NCBI GenBank assembly: GCA_013397075.1
Contig: VWZS01007655.1
Location: 1,263,838 to 1,327,837 of the forward strand
From: Rhabdornis inornatus
Taxonomy: Eukaryota; Chordata; Aves; Passeriformes; Rhabdornithidae
Length of the DNA stretch: 64,000 nt
Direction: 5' to 3'
In this document: one piece after another, positions 50,501-62,116 of the stretch
Position numbering within the stretch: the first letter of the stretch is position 1
Layout: each line of letters opens with the position of its first letter
Notes under the pieces: model-generated
What the model was told of the DNA's origin: nothing
The model's input: the letters and a program-made list of their open reading frames with translations, nothing else
The model's database searches: none
Made by a program: the position numbers and the translations under genes

Positions 50501-51139
50501 CTTGCCAGCCCTCCTAAATGTAAATTGCTCAAACTACAGTGTGTTCCAGCCACCACCTGTCCCCTTGTGAGTTCTCCAGGTGCAGCTGAGTCCACCCCAA
50601 ACATGGCTCAGGCCACAGCAGCACTTACCTCTGGGAGCAGGCTCTGAGTGAAAGGCACATCTCCCACCCCTTGTGTCAGCAGAGCTGTATGATAAAGAAG
50701 CACACATTGATAGTATTTGCACAGATACTTGCACTAACCCATCAAAAATGACAGTCAGTTGTCATGATAATGCTTCCACTTGTAATTTGTTACCTTTGGA
50801 GCAGATTTTGATTGTGTGTGTAGCTCCCTGAAGCAAAGTATTGCTGGGTAAGGGGCACAGCTGGACTTGCCAACAACCACATGATTCAAATAAGCAACAC
50901 CTTATTAAATTATTTTAGAAGCCAAGGAAAGCAAAGCCCACAGAAAGATCAGACCCAACATACGTCCAAGAATGCGAGGAAAAATGAAACACCTAAAATT
51001 CATTTAAGAAGTTGTTTGATTTAGGTAAATACAGATGGGTACTGGCTATGACTTCTGAAACCTCAGAGCACGCAAGTCTAAACACAGGGGTGGTAACTAG
51101 GGGCATGGGTGCAGCTCCAGAGACCAAATGGACTTTGAT

Positions 51140-51570
51140 CTACTTAGGATTCTTTCTCCCTAACAACAAACAAAAGAAAGCAAACAAAAACAGATACTGA
51201 ATCAAGTCCATGCTAGTGTGCTGCAGCAATTTCAGATCATTGACTGTTTGTATGAGAAACGGGTTAATATCTTGGTATGTGAGACAACCCAGGAATGAGT
51301 AAGTGTTGCCTAAGATGAACAGGGTGGAACATTGATTAAGCACAGAGTATGCCATAATAATTGCCAGATGCAGGAAAATTTATCATTGGTTTTACAATGT
51401 GGATGAATATTCTCTAGGAAATCTCCTCCGCAAACTTCTTCTCTTGGTTTTATGCAGTTTTCATAACACACACAGGTCATGTGTGTAATTTGTTCCATTA
51501 GTTTCTCTTGGCTGTGATAATAAGGCTGTTTGGGGTTAGGTTTTTCGAGGATTTTTAGTAAATCAGACAA
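51140..51570 (-). pseudogene. Coding-like stretch of unknown origin
   Basis: Two overlapping minus-strand open frames (51310-51570 with 86 codons, 51140-51355 with 71 codons) have balanced, protein-like composition. The first is Lys/Glu/Cys-rich (for example EKLMEQITHMTCVCYENC). The second ends in a hydrophobic run (DLIQYLFLFAFFCLLLG) followed by RKNPK and a stop, like a membrane anchor with a short tail. The frame shift between them would make this a decayed gene or mobile-element relic. I recognise no family, and chance is a real possibility. Confidence 0.15.
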
Positions 51571-53845
51571 ATGTGTTAAGAATTCTGCTGATTATTCCTA
51601 ACTCACTGCAGGTCAGTACAAGATGACACATGGAGGGTGTGTCATAACACATACAGCAAAGGCTGTAGCAGTATCACATGTACTTTGGTAAGGGTAGGGA
51701 GATAAAAAGAAGGAAGAATATAACCATGAATTTTCTTGTTAGTTGGAAAGTCATGGAAAACAACGCACAAGGCTTTTGCCACTGGGTCTGGTGAGTTATT
51801 TCTGTTTGAATACCAAGTCTGTGGAGAATGATGAGTCAGTAGGAAAGAAAGAATCAGCTAGCTATCAGGTCACTACAAAGCAGTAGCTTCATGTAAGGAT
51901 TTTTACCCCAGGAGTTTGCAACATCATATCCAAGCAACGTATCAGATGAGTCCAGGTAGCTGCTTCAGCAGCTGTGAACAGCCAGCAATACATGGTGAAA
52001 ACCAGACTGTACTTTTTCTGCCCTATCCATGGAAAAATCCCAAATGGAGCAGCAATCCACAGGAAAGCTTCAAGAATACTCATACCAGCTTACCAGGATA
52101 AATCCTCTCACTGGTCATCAGCCTGAAACATCCAGTGACTGCTGGAATTTGTGTCACATCTGCTGGAGAGGACCATATGTTCCAGCTTATGCTGAACTAG
52201 TGCTCTGTGCTGTGAGTCTCTGCATTTATGACAAATGATAAGCAAACACAGCCAGCACTAGAGTCTGTATATAAATACACGTATCTGTCATCTTCCTCTG
52301 CAAGGCTTGGCTCCCTGGAAGGCAGAACTGGTTCTCATGCATTATCCCTCTAAGCATATGCCCCATGTCGTACAAGATTCTCACATTTTGTGTAAACAAT
52401 AGCACTTGTGTCACTTAAAACTGAGACAAAATAATTTCTCATTAGCAATACTGCTGCGATATTTGGGTGGGAGGAATTGAAAAGCAGACAGTTATTAATT
52501 AAAAAAAAAAAAAATCACATTTCAACCATGTCTAAAGTCTTCTTTCAACCACCTTCGAAGTATTCAAGTAAACAGCATTTTTCCTGCCAAAGCCAGAACA
52601 ATGAGAACTGACAAGATGAGATGTCGAAGACAGCTCCTCATCTGTCACTAGCAGTTACCTTTCCAGGTCAGGGCTAGAATCAGCCCATCAAGGTACACTT
52701 GCAGAATAATCTCACCAGTGATTTTAAATCCTGCTGCTGTTCTTTTGCTGGATAAAACCCAACTTAGGAGAAGCAAGGTCAGCACATTTTCACATATCAA
52801 GAGTGCTGTATGGTTAGGACAAGAATACAGCCACAAGGGAGATTTAGCTCCTCTCAAACTGTATTTCCAGTGTATTTCTGTTACAGACCTGGTAGGAGCA
52901 TGGCTATGCCCCACAGGACGGAGAAAACAATCTATCATCAGCAAGATGAGACACAGGCCTAAATTAGGCATAGGCTACTACTTAAAAAGGAAGTTCACTT
53001 TAATGTAGAGATAGCAACAAAGATCAACAGGACTGAGTCATCTGCCTTGACACTGCACATCTGTCTGCACCTATAAGAAAAGGCTTTTCGCTCCACTAAA
53101 TGTTTTATCCATTTACATGCAGTTAGCAGCCTCTGACTACACAGGTGCCCTCAAGCCACATGGGATAAATTCTTAAAAGCTTGCTAAAACACTGCTGGCA
53201 GAGCTTGTCTTTAAAATGAACTGCAAGAAAATTCAAATCCCCCTCAGCCACTGCTGTCTCTGCTCTGACCTGGACAGCCCAGGCAGGTGGCTGGCCAGTA
53301 GCCACAAAGAAAACAGAAAAGCAGTTTTAGTGCCAGAAATAATCTTTTTATTACAGTCCAGAAAAGGTATTTTAAATATGAAAACCACCCAGTGTATGTA
53401 TGACTTGCTTTCATTAATATCTTGGGCTACACATGTCCACCTGTACCATAAAATCAAACAATCCATCCCATTGTGCCTCATCTGGCACAAGTAACGCTGA
53501 AAAACAAATCACCAACATACAAACAGTTGGGTGGAAAATACCTGCAAGGAAAGAAGACATATGAAGCCTGAAGTCTTAAGCAGACAATGAGACTGTCAAG
53601 GTAGTCATTAGATGCATCCCTTCCTTCCCTCTGTGCCAGTTCAGGAACTAGGCATTGCGAGGACAGTTAATCTGAATGATCTAATAGTTGCTAAAACTAC
53701 TCAAAGGGTATTTACCAAGATAGCAGAGGCAAACTCTTCTCCATGATACTACATGACATAACAAGCAGCAGCAGTAACAGCCTTGGAAGGTTCACGATAG
53801 ATATCAGAAAAAAAAAAGTGCCACTGGTAGGGTACTGCATGACCA

Positions 53846-54008
53846 GATCAGGCTGCTCATAGAGGCTGTGAAATTTCTGTCAGGTTTTCATCACCTGTCT
53901 GGAAAAAATCATGGCTGACCTGTTTTAGTGCTAGCCACAGTCCTGCTTGTTACAGGAGGCTGGACAAGATGACCTCCAGAGCTCCTTTCCAAGTAACACT
54001 GCATGACT
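53846..54008 (+). mobile_element. CR1 LINE fragment (3' end)
   Basis: A diverged copy of the 3' part of an avian CR1 retrotransposon in plus orientation. It begins near CAGGCTGCTCATAGAGGC, passes through CACCTGTCTGGA, and reaches the hallmark GGCTGGACAAGATGACCTCCAGAG followed by a CTCCTTTCCAA-like end. It is 5'-truncated as usual for CR1 and has no open frame. Confidence 0.85.
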
Positions 54009-54851
54009 CCTGGGCTCCCATCAGAACATAATTTACTTCCAGCTAAGAACAAGCACAAGCAAAGGCAGTGCCAGAGTTTGTGAGACAAAGACCTTCAGAA
54101 GCAAAACCCCTCATTTTTTAAAATATCAGCATAGGTGTATTAATCTGCACCCTAACACAACAAAACACTGCTGTTGCCATAAGCTGAATTTCTGGATGCA
54201 GAGGTACCACCCCCTGCTCTGCAAAACTGTAGCATAAGATGGTACTTCTCAAAAACACCTGAAGTGAGCAGGAGGCTGCATTTATTGAAAGCACCTAACA
54301 ACAACTGGAATTTTCATTCTAACACAGTCAATTGCAAAGCTGCTGTCATTCTCCTAAATCCATTCAGATTTTTCATGTCAGACACAACAAAAACTGAAGT
54401 AAATATAAAAATGGTAGTACCTTTAAGCAATCTCCTCCCTTATAACACAGATTCCTCCTTTAAATTGGCCAATATTTTTGCCTTAGCCCTTGAAGCCTCC
54501 CAAGCTAAAAATTTTGTGCAGAATTCAATGCAAGTGACATGCCACAACTTCGAAGCTAGTGACAAAAAATGACTGCCATTTGAAATTATGTCTTCCCTAA
54601 AGCCAAGTTACAAGACATGCACATAGATTAAATAACTCCTGTAATACTAAGAACAAATAGAGATGTACAATCCATGTCATCCCCAGCACAGGGACTGTAT
54701 GGCATATCCTCAGCTGATCACAAGCCTAGCTCTGTGTGTTTAAGTGGGCCACACAGATTTACTCCAGACAAAAATGAAGCCCAACCCAGACAACAATTTA
54801 ACTGTCTGCCAAACAATCCTATGAGTCTTATTTTACATAATTTGCATCATA

Positions 54852-55150
54852 AATCACAGAATCATAGAGTGGTTTGGATTGGGTTGGAAGAGACCTTAAA
54901 AGTTCACCTCATTCCACAGCCCTCTGCCATGGGCAGGGACACCTCCTGCTAGCCCTGTCCATCCTGGCCTTGGACACTCCCAGGGATGGGGCAGCCACAG
55001 CTTCTATGGAAACCTGTGCCAGGGCCTCACCACTCTCACAGTGAAGAATTTCTTTCTTCTATCAAATTTAAACCTGCCCTCTATCAACATAAAGCCATAA
55101 ACCCTTGTCCTATCACTACACGCCCTCGACAAAAGTCCATTCAGCTTGTG
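54852..55150 (-). mobile_element. CR1 LINE fragment (3' end), reverse orientation
   Basis: About 300 bases match the complement of the avian CR1 3' region: ATCATAGAGTGGTTTGGATTGGGTTGGAAGAGACC, then GCCATGGGCAGGGACACCTCC, CTTGGACACTCCCAGGGATGGGGCAGCCACAGC, AACCTGTGCCAGGGCCTCACCAC and CCTTGTCCTATCACTACACGCCCT. The CR1 3' terminus with its ATTCTATG-type tail lies at 54852-54870, so the element reads on the minus strand. It is 5'-truncated. Confidence 0.93.
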
Positions 55151-58100
55151 TCAGCATCACCTCATTAATCCCAGCCACGGGGCTTTGATTTCTGCCTGGC
55201 TGCTGCTGAAACGTGTCCTGGCACAGCCAAAGCTGCACGTCTAAGGCATCACACGTGCCTTCTGCAGTGCCTACAGACACAGTGCAGAGATCCTGCTCCA
55301 GAAACAGCCCCAGAGCTCAGCACAGGGACTGCATCATCTGTCACTCCCCTCCAAACACCATCCTTACCTTTATCAGAGCAGCTTTGGAGAACAGGGGCCA
55401 GGTCATCCCCAGCACTGACTGCAGAAGAAGCCAACAGGAGGTGAGATGCTGTTCAAAGGGCAGGTAACAGCCCTATAGCCCTGCACACACACAGATGGGT
55501 ACCTGCTGCTCCTCCTCACTGAGAAATACAACTGCTTCTGCAGAAGAAAATTGGGATCAAGCCCTGGATTATCACAAGAGCTACGAAAGACCTCCTTACT
55601 ATAAGGAGAAGGATTTCATCCCACTGCATATTATAAAACACAAATTATGTGTGTATTTTATCAGTTACAAGGAAGCCACAAAACTCAAAGGTGCAGTGAA
55701 GACCCTGTCATCTTCACCACTCCCTTGTTCTGAAAATGCAGCATTTCACAGCCTCTCTGATCCAAGCTCCCCTTTCTCTGTCAACACAACCAGAGTCCAC
55801 TGAGGATCACTATGATAACAGACTTGTATAAGCTATATACTTTGGCCTCTGCCTGCCATTAATCCCTGCTGGGATGGCTGGTATTACTCAGCTCAGTTCT
55901 GCCCCAACATAAAAAAGTAACTACAGCCTTGCAGCAGCTGTACAATAGAATTGTACTGCACTAAGCACCTCTTGCTCTTTTGTAACCTTTTACCACTTTT
56001 TTTAGCCTTTCAAAATCTGAAAAAACAAAAAACAAGAAAAAAAAGTCCCTTTTCCATGAGAAAAATCAAAAGCAACTCCATTTTCTATGTAAAACAACAA
56101 CAAAAAAGTAAACTGCCAGTGAGCAGAAAAATGCACAAGCTTTAGAAGTGGCTGAACAGCCCACTTACACTTTAATGGATAGGTAGAAATCTGCTGCTCC
56201 ATTAGAGAATGAACAAATCCTGCTCAGGAGCATAAAGCAGATTTGATCTCTCAGTTCACATTTCATGCTTGCAGCTGGAGACAGTGTTACTGTCTGACAT
56301 TCTTCTCAAATGTGCAGGATGTTTTCAGCTGCTGAGGACAAAGAACTCTCTATGACCACTTTCAATTACAGCAGATATGACCAAACACAGGCCTTACATG
56401 GCAATTTCTTGGTATTTGATGTTCCCAGCCCTTGGCCAAATGAAATATATTTAACATGAGATTTGTCTCGTAAAAGCTGTTGCCCCAAGTGAGCAGTGTG
56501 TGATGGTCTCGAGGGCCACCCACATCTTGGACAATCACATGAGCAAGTCTCTCTGTCACAAGCCAATCCTGCCACTGCTGAGCACCACTCCAGACATCTT
56601 CAGACAATCTCTGCAACCACAGCCTTGGAGAATACAGGGCTTCAGCAGAGTACCAGCTCTCTAGGAAACCTCCATAGAAGCCATCAGCTTTCAATCCTGA
56701 TGTAAAGCCTAAAAGACCAGGAACTGTCTGGTTCAGTTTCCAGTTTATGTCACAAGATCGCTGCAGGTATGGGCATGCAGTGTGCAGCTTTGAGGCAAAA
56801 TACACCATGCCCTGCCCTCCTTCCCCTGCAATAATGGACTTATAAAAGATGCCATCCCATGCTGCCCCTGGTGTGAAAGACTTTACAATGGACTATTCAT
56901 CAAGCAATCTTTTCTCCTTCTTTTACTCAATTATTAAAGCCTGTGACTTAGACAACTGCACTGCACAAGCTTCCAGCACCACTTGTTATCCCCCTGACCA
57001 CTTTAATCATTCTTTTGTGCTGATTCCTCTCTCCTCCAAATTACCTGGGAATTTTCCACATGCATATTGAATACTTTAGAGAAAATAAGGAAAGAAATCT
57101 GCTAGATGTAAGTTTTGTTCAGAGAATTTGTCAAATTAGGGAAGATATTGCATTAGTGTAATAAGATGGACATTTAGTAAACTTGGGTTCCCATGCACAC
57201 TGCTCACAACTGTCTGGGGCTGAGGCAGGTCAAATGAGACTCCCTTAGAGTTATATTCTGATTATGCAGTCCCTGAGAATCTGTGATTTAGCTTTGAGTT
57301 CCTCCACTCAAGTTATTCCAGTGGGTGTGCAAACCAGTCACAGAGAACCAAATCCTACTTTGATTGAACAAAGTAAATAACATCAGTAGTTTGAGTCTAA
57401 CAAGTCTAAACTTGCAACAGTTTGAGGGATATTGATTTTAAACAACATACAAAGTGACAGTCGTAACAAAATCACACAGAATAGAAATTTCTCTATATTA
57501 AGATTTAACCTTCTGCCTAAGCTCCTTCACCAAAAAAGGGGTAAATAATCCTCTCTAAGAAGCCTTTAATGTCAAATTACACAACAACCAGTACCTACAA
57601 ACACTAACAGAGCTACTAAAAAAGGCAAGCTCAAATGTACATGGATTAAATGCTGTCTGAAGCAAAGTAAGATTAGCTTGAAAGCTTTACGAGATTATTG
57701 AATGCAATTCCACAGGGCTCCAAGTTGCTCTCTCCATCTGCTTTATGGCAGGGATCATCAATTCTTTACATGCCCAGTTAAAAGAAAACGCAAACCAAAA
57801 AAACCCAAGAAAATACCAAACAACAACAAAAATATCCCCACCACAACAAAAGAAAAAACCAAACCATAGTAAGTAAAATTCTACTTAAAGAATTTGGAAC
57901 TGTGCCTGAAAAAAAGCCCACCCCAAAACACAAAGAAGTCTTTAAGTCAAACTGGTCTGATAATATCGATTTTTATTCAAGATGGACTGAAAATAAATAC
58001 TTACTATTACTTCACTCAGCCTGAAAACAGAAAAAATACTCTTCTTTGTCAATATTAACTATTTTAAAATGAACTGCTCCAGCTTATTTCAAGTCACATA

Positions 58101-58419
58101 AATTTGAAGGCAACAGAGAATGTATTTATCATTTTTATGTGTGTGCATCCATACACAGATATTGTATATATAAACCAAGTGTATACATATTTTGCTGCCA
58201 CCTTGTGAACAGTCTCTGAATAGAGAAGTCTAGTTCACACAGACTCAATTCTGCCACCTTTATTCACATTTAGCTCAACTGACTTTAATTATAGATACCT
58301 TTTAAATGGGGACTCAATGTGACAAAGGATGGCTGAATCAAGTGCTTAGTGCAGAAAAAATTAAAAGACTGAATGAAATAGCTGAGTCTCCACAATTTCC
58401 ATACGTTTTAATGTCATAA
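55151..58419. other. Intergenic region or COQ7 3' flank
   Basis: No supported gene. It contains an A-rich low-complexity tract at about 57780-57880. Part of it may be COQ7 3' UTR if the near poly(A) signal at 58420 is not used; other AATAAA signals in the COQ7 direction lie at 58259-58264 and 57972-57977. Confidence 0.5.
57780..57880. repeat. A-rich low-complexity tract
   Basis: AAAC-, AACA- and AAAAG-type runs over about 100 bases. No mobile element was recognised. Confidence 0.65.
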
Positions 58420-58425
58420 TTTATT
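58420..58425 (-). terminator. COQ7: Nearest candidate poly(A) signal of COQ7
   Basis: AATAAA on the minus strand, 25 bases past the COQ7 stop codon. That would give a very short 3' UTR. Further signals at 58259-58264 and 57972-57977 may be the ones used. Confidence 0.3.
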
Positions 58426-58450
58426 GCCACAATTATTATGGAAAATATAA

Positions 58451-58528
58451 CTAAATTCTTTCTGATAAAAATATTGCAGCTTTGCATCCAAGTTGTATGG
58501 CTGTCTTCAAAACAGAATAAGCTGGTGT
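58451..58528 (-). CDS. COQ7: COQ7 coding exon 6 (C-terminus)
   Basis: This 78-base exon encodes the last 25 residues and a TAG stop (58451-58453). It follows a CTTTTTACAG acceptor in phase 0. The translation runs TPAYSVLKTAIQLGCKAAIFL and ends SERI. It corresponds to the C-terminal helix of the family, whose human form ends in YLSERL. No open frame of 60 codons shows this exon. It was found by looking for the expected C-terminal helix. Confidence 0.93.
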   Translation of the reverse strand, partial: TPAYSVLKTAIQLGCKAAIFLSERI

Positions 58529-59198
58529 CTGTAAAAAGAATAAAAGATTAAATACATCTACTGAGGTGTTTTGCTTGAATCAGATTGTGACAAGGAATAA
58601 TAAGCACTATTAAAAAAAATCAAAGTAAAAACACATGCACGCCAAGAAACCCCCACCTGTAGTTGCAGTCTAATATATCCTAGAGAAAACGAAATAAAAA
58701 TTTATCAATTTTTCAGAATATTTCCATTTCTCCACAAATGTAAGTCAGGAGAAAAAATAGGAGAGAACTCACACATTCCCCATAGAGTATCCAAGGGAGC
58801 ACAGAATTTAGTTCTGTATTTCACACTTCCTAATAAGATGATGCCTCCAGTTCTCAGCACTGGGAATATATGCATGGATAGCACTTATTAGCCTAACTTC
58901 AAAAATATTTAATTTAAACTGAAAATAAAAGAAAATCTAAAAATTTGCAGAGGACACCTCTTAGGAAAAACATCAAAACACTTTAACACTTGACATTAAT
59001 TTCAACAGATTCAGTTCTGTTCTAGAAAAATCAAAGTTATAACATGAAGGAGATTCTTATATGTATCTTTGGGCAAGAGTATCAAGAGCCTTATTTTCTG
59101 CTTCTCAAAGAACCACATCCCAATCTCTAAGTAAAGAAGGTAAGAGCAGCACTTCAGCATGCTCACTGACAGCATCAAATAGTCAACATTCTACTCAC
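58529..59198 (-). other. COQ7: COQ7 intron 5
   Basis: 670 bases, phase 0, donor GTGAGT and acceptor TTTTTACAG. Nothing else is recognised. Confidence 0.85.
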
Positions 59199-59267
59199 AG
59201 CTTCTGCATCGTGCTCAAGCCCAATGTCATGGTGCTCCTGCTCATCATCCCGGAATTGCTTTATTAC
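59199..59267 (-). CDS. COQ7: COQ7 coding exon 5 (third diiron motif)
   Basis: This 69-base exon encodes 23 residues, from acceptor TTTTTAAAG to donor GAAGCT|GTGAGT, phase 0 on both sides. The translation is VIKQFRDDEQEHHDIGLEHD plus AEA. It carries the E-x-x-H pair (EQEH) that completes the carboxylate-bridged diiron site of COQ7 hydroxylases. Confidence 0.94.
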
Positions 59268-60790
59268 CTTTAAAAATAGCAGTTACTGAGCCTACTTTGC
59301 AGAGAAATTAAGGCAGCCAGTACACAAAACTAGATGCTGTTGTCCACTGTGTGCATCACAGCAAGCTAGGGTCTCTTAAAAATTTCTCAAAGATGTGAAC
59401 CTCCAATTCAGCAACAAGGGAATTATTTACAGCATGCCCCTAACCTGAAGTTCTAGTGGTCTCCAAAGAAGTTCAAGCTGCTATTTAATTAATATATTAC
59501 TATATTTTTCACTGTTTCAAAAAAATCTATAGTCATAGTAACTTCTAACACTGACTAGTTTCACACCCCCACGTTATTCTGACAATTTGAATATGGGAAT
59601 TAAAGTCCCTGCCTTGCCAATCAGTAAGGGTGTTCCCCAGTAAGCCAGCCAGGCTTTTGTCCATTCTAGCATACTCCAAAGAGCAATTGTTTGTCTTCTA
59701 ATTTTTCAGCCAGGACAAAAAGGTTCAGAGGATTTTCTCCTGAGATGCCTGCAGATGACCAGGATTGCTTAATGAAGAGCTCAGCACTCACAGACACTTG
59801 GCCACTGTCCCTGCCTAACAGGTTTGCATTGCTTTTCGTGTCCTTGCTAGTTCTCCTCATTTTGGCACTGTGAAAAAACTCACTGCCTGGATTTTTCTGT
59901 TTTGTGCCACCTCTATCTATTTGATTACATCATTATCTTCAGGGATGATATTTCCCCGGCAGGTCTCAGCACAACCCTGCTTACTTCGGGTACAATTTCT
60001 GTAACAATAGGATACATTGGAATAATCAGATTTTGCTACATGTTACATTATGCACAATTGAACACACTGGTAGCCAGCAAGGCTCGAAATTAACCAGTCC
60101 ACATGCTGTCTGTGGAAACAGCTCAACCTCCCACAACCACCTTACACAAATGTGTCCCAATTTGATACCTAAAATGCTTGGGAAATTATTTTCTCACAGA
60201 GCCGACAAGCATCAGCTCCTTAAACACTCAGAACATCCAGGACTAGCACATGAACAGGGTGCTGGCTGGCAGCAGTGCCAGGAGGGCAAACCCCACCCTG
60301 GGGTGTATCAAACACAGCATGGGCAGACAGGCTGGAGAAGGGATCATCTCGAGCTCACCTAGACCACTGTGCGCAGCTCTGGGCCCTACAGGTTAAGGAG
60401 CATGTGAAGGTTGTTGAATGCCTTCAGAGAAGGGCAACACAGCTACTGTGCAATCAATATTTTCTCCTTTTGTTTCCCCTCTAGACCCTTCCTTTCAATT
60501 AAAATTAATCAAACTTAAAGCATAATTCTTCCACTTGAAAAGGAAACACTGCATTACTGAAAACATGCTGAAGATAACTCATCATGTGTATTAATTTTGG
60601 TGCTTGATCAATTTAGTGCTGAAGGAAAAAGCATCCTTTTATTTCAATAGTTTCTGTTGACTTCAGCATTCTAAGTGATAGAACAAAAAGATTCACTGTA
60701 AATTCTAAAAGCATATTATTTTAAAAGACTAAATCACATTGGATAATTCAATCAATATGGTAAACCTACTTTTAAGTCATACTTAAATAC
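59268..60790 (-). other. COQ7: COQ7 intron 4
   Basis: A 1.5 kb phase-0 intron with donor CAG|GTATTTAAG. It contains the CR1 fragment at 60275-60445, inserted opposite to the gene. Confidence 0.85.
60275..60445 (+). mobile_element. CR1 LINE fragment (ORF2 end)
   Basis: A plus-strand piece of CR1 with the recognisable order CCACCCTGGGGTGTATCAA, AGCATGGGCAGACAGGCTGGAGAAGGGATCATCTCGAGCTCACC, CTGTGCGCAGCTCTGGGCCC, TTGAATGCCTTCAGAGAAGGGCAACA. Its reading frame is broken. It lies in COQ7 intron 4, antisense to the gene. Confidence 0.88.
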
Positions 60791-60930
60791 CTGCAATAGT
60801 TCTTTGTACTTTTCTGGATCCTCTTCTATTAGAGTTCGGATCTGGTTGTTGTAGTGCTCTGATATACTCTCTTCCACAGCCACTGTGCAAGCCATTGCAC
60901 CCTTCTTTCCAAGTAAAGCACTTCCAGCAC
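60791..60930 (-). CDS. COQ7: COQ7 coding exon 4 (second helix pair)
   Basis: This 140-base exon runs from acceptor CCAATCTCAG (phase 1) to donor TTGCAG|GTATTT (phase 0). The translation begins AGSALLGKKGAMACTVAVEE and continues SISEHYNNQIRTL, then EEDPEKYKELLQ. It includes the VEE glutamate and the EHYNNQ helix of the family. GAMACTVAVEE is nearly invariant in animal COQ7. Confidence 0.96.
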
Positions 60931-61036
60931 CTGAGATTGGCGTACCAGATACATGAATACAATGAAATCTGATGCAAAAGAAACAATTTAACATAACTGA
61001 AGACTTCACAAAACAATAGTAACTATATGAACTCAC
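60931..61036 (-). other. COQ7: COQ7 intron 3
   Basis: A short 106-base intron in phase 1, donor TTAG|GTGAGT. Nothing else is seen. Confidence 0.9.
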
Positions 61037-61151
61037 CTAAAACAAAACCTGCTACATTCCAGAAAGGCAATAGAACAGTAGGTCGAACTCTATATGCAAC
61101 CATGAGCTCATTGAACTTTTTCAGGTGGTCTTTTTCTTGATTCCACATTTG
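61037..61151 (-). CDS. COQ7: COQ7 coding exon 3
   Basis: This 115-base exon runs from acceptor CTTTTGCAG (phase 0) to donor TTTTAG|GTGAGT (phase 1). The translation opens QMWNQEKDHLKKFNELM, followed by RVRPTVLLPFWNVAGFVL. EKDHL supplies the glutamate and histidine of the diiron site, and the RVRPT...FWNVAG stretch is the hydrophobic membrane-associating helix. It joins exons 2 and 4 with matching phases. Confidence 0.96.
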
Positions 61152-61581
61152 CTGCAAAAGAGCCAGGTCACAGAGAAGTATAAAACCACAAGAGATAAAC
61201 ATTTATAATAAAATTAATAAATACAAGAACAGCTCAGGCCACATATGATGTGATAGCTGAGGCAATACATTAACACTACAGAGAAGAAATGGTGCAGAAA
61301 GACACGTGCAGATGGTTATAAAAAGGACAGATGAGGACAGTTATAAGAAGGTAACATAAAAACATTTGCAAAATGGGACAACACTACAGTAACTGTAACA
61401 TTGGTAACTCGCTTACCGAGTACTCCCACCACTCTTTCATAAATCCGCACGTTTGAAAGTGCTTAGAAAAAGCTGGACAATAATCTTGCCATGAAGGCTA
61501 CGATGTTCCAGCGTCACCCAGCCGCTGTTAATTAAATTCAAATTAACCAGAACCACGGGGATCGCTCCTAGGCGCGCTCAC
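61152..61581 (-). other. COQ7: COQ7 intron 2
   Basis: 430 bases, phase 0, donor CAG|GTGAGC. The right end is GC-rich (edge of the CpG island). No other feature. Confidence 0.9.
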
Positions 61582-61772
61582 CTGGATGACGGGTCCCACG
61601 CTGGACCTGCCCAGCACGGCCATTTGCCCCGCATAGATGCGGTTCGCCCCGTACTCCCCCGCATGGTCCACGCGGATGATGCGGTCTATGACGGGCTTGT
61701 TGATGCCCTCCTGCGCCACCCGCGTGCTGCACAGCCTGAGGGAAGCCCCCGTGCCAGGCACAGGCCGCAGAC
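61582..61772 (-). CDS. COQ7: COQ7, 5-demethoxyubiquinone hydroxylase, exon 2
   Basis: COQ7 hydroxylates demethoxyubiquinone, the penultimate step of ubiquinone synthesis, on the matrix side of the mitochondrial inner membrane in complex with COQ9. This 191-base exon runs from acceptor TCTCTCTGGCAG (phase 1) to donor ATCCAG|GTGAGC (phase 0). It encodes the end of the targeting peptide, then VIDRIIRVDHAGEYGANRIY and AGQMAVLGRSSVGPVIQ. DHAGE holds the first iron-ligand glutamate. The six exons together give 220 residues starting from the inner ATG (human about 217), with no frame break, so the gene appears intact. Confidence 0.97.
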
Positions 61773-61932
61773 CTGCCAGAGAGACAAAGGTGACGCGAGC
61801 TCCGCCGCCGCCCGCACCCTGTCCGGGACGGGCGGGTGCACGCTCCCACCCGCGGAGCCGAACGGCCTGAGGCGGCCCCGGGCGGCGACGCGGGGGCTGA
61901 GGGGCGGGCAGGGAGCGGAGCCGAGCCCGTAC
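61773..61932 (-). other. COQ7: COQ7 intron 1
   Basis: A short GC-rich 160-base intron, phase 1 (G|GT), donor CCGG|GTACGG and acceptor CTCTGGCAG. It lies inside the CpG island, and long open frames crossing it are artefacts. Confidence 0.85.
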
Positions 61933-62020
61933 CCGGCCCGCAGCGGAGGGGCCGGGGCTGCAACACCGAGCAACGCAGAGCCGGACCCGCTGCCGCCGCC
62001 ATCGCCTGGGCACACGTCAT
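61933..62020 (-). CDS. COQ7: COQ7 coding exon 1 (mitochondrial targeting peptide)
   Basis: Two in-frame start codons are possible: 62020 (MTCAQA) and 62002 (MAAAAG, GCGATGG, the stronger context). From the inner start the exon encodes MAAAAGPALRCSVLQPRPL and four more residues. This is Arg-rich, Ala/Leu-rich and free of acids, as expected for a mitochondrial presequence. The CCGG|GTACGG donor leaves one base that completes a Gly codon with exon 2. I prefer the inner start on context, but 62020 is listed as the outer limit. Confidence 0.82.
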
Positions 62021-62056
62021 CACCGCGCGCCGCCATCCCGCCCTTCCACAATTCCG

Positions 62057-62061
62057 ATTGG
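62057..62061 (-). promoter_or_regulatory. COQ7: CCAAT box in the COQ7 promoter
   Basis: GGCCAATCGG on the minus strand, only 37 bases upstream of the outer ATG. CCAAT boxes usually sit 60-100 bases before the transcription start, which would place initiation close to or inside exon 1 and favour the inner start codon. Confidence 0.5.
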
Positions 62062-62116
62062 CCCCGCGCCGCCGCCGCACTGGACAGCGCGGCTGTCAAT
62101 CAAAGCCCGCGTCCTG

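Larger units (their letters stand above)
43100..53845. other. Intergenic region, ITPRIPL2 to COQ7 (first part)
   Basis: No supported gene. Present are a perfect 13-bp inverted repeat (44542-44580), a coding-like minus-strand stretch (51140-51570) and a 14-base poly-A run near 52500. The remaining open frames are short and without features. Confidence 0.6.

Noticed and set aside
61543..62013. Single continuous COQ7 first exon of 156 codons
   Set aside because: It would include intron 1 (61773-61932), which has good GT/AG sites and a G|GT split codon. Reading through gives a Gly/Ala/Arg-rich insert absent from the family.
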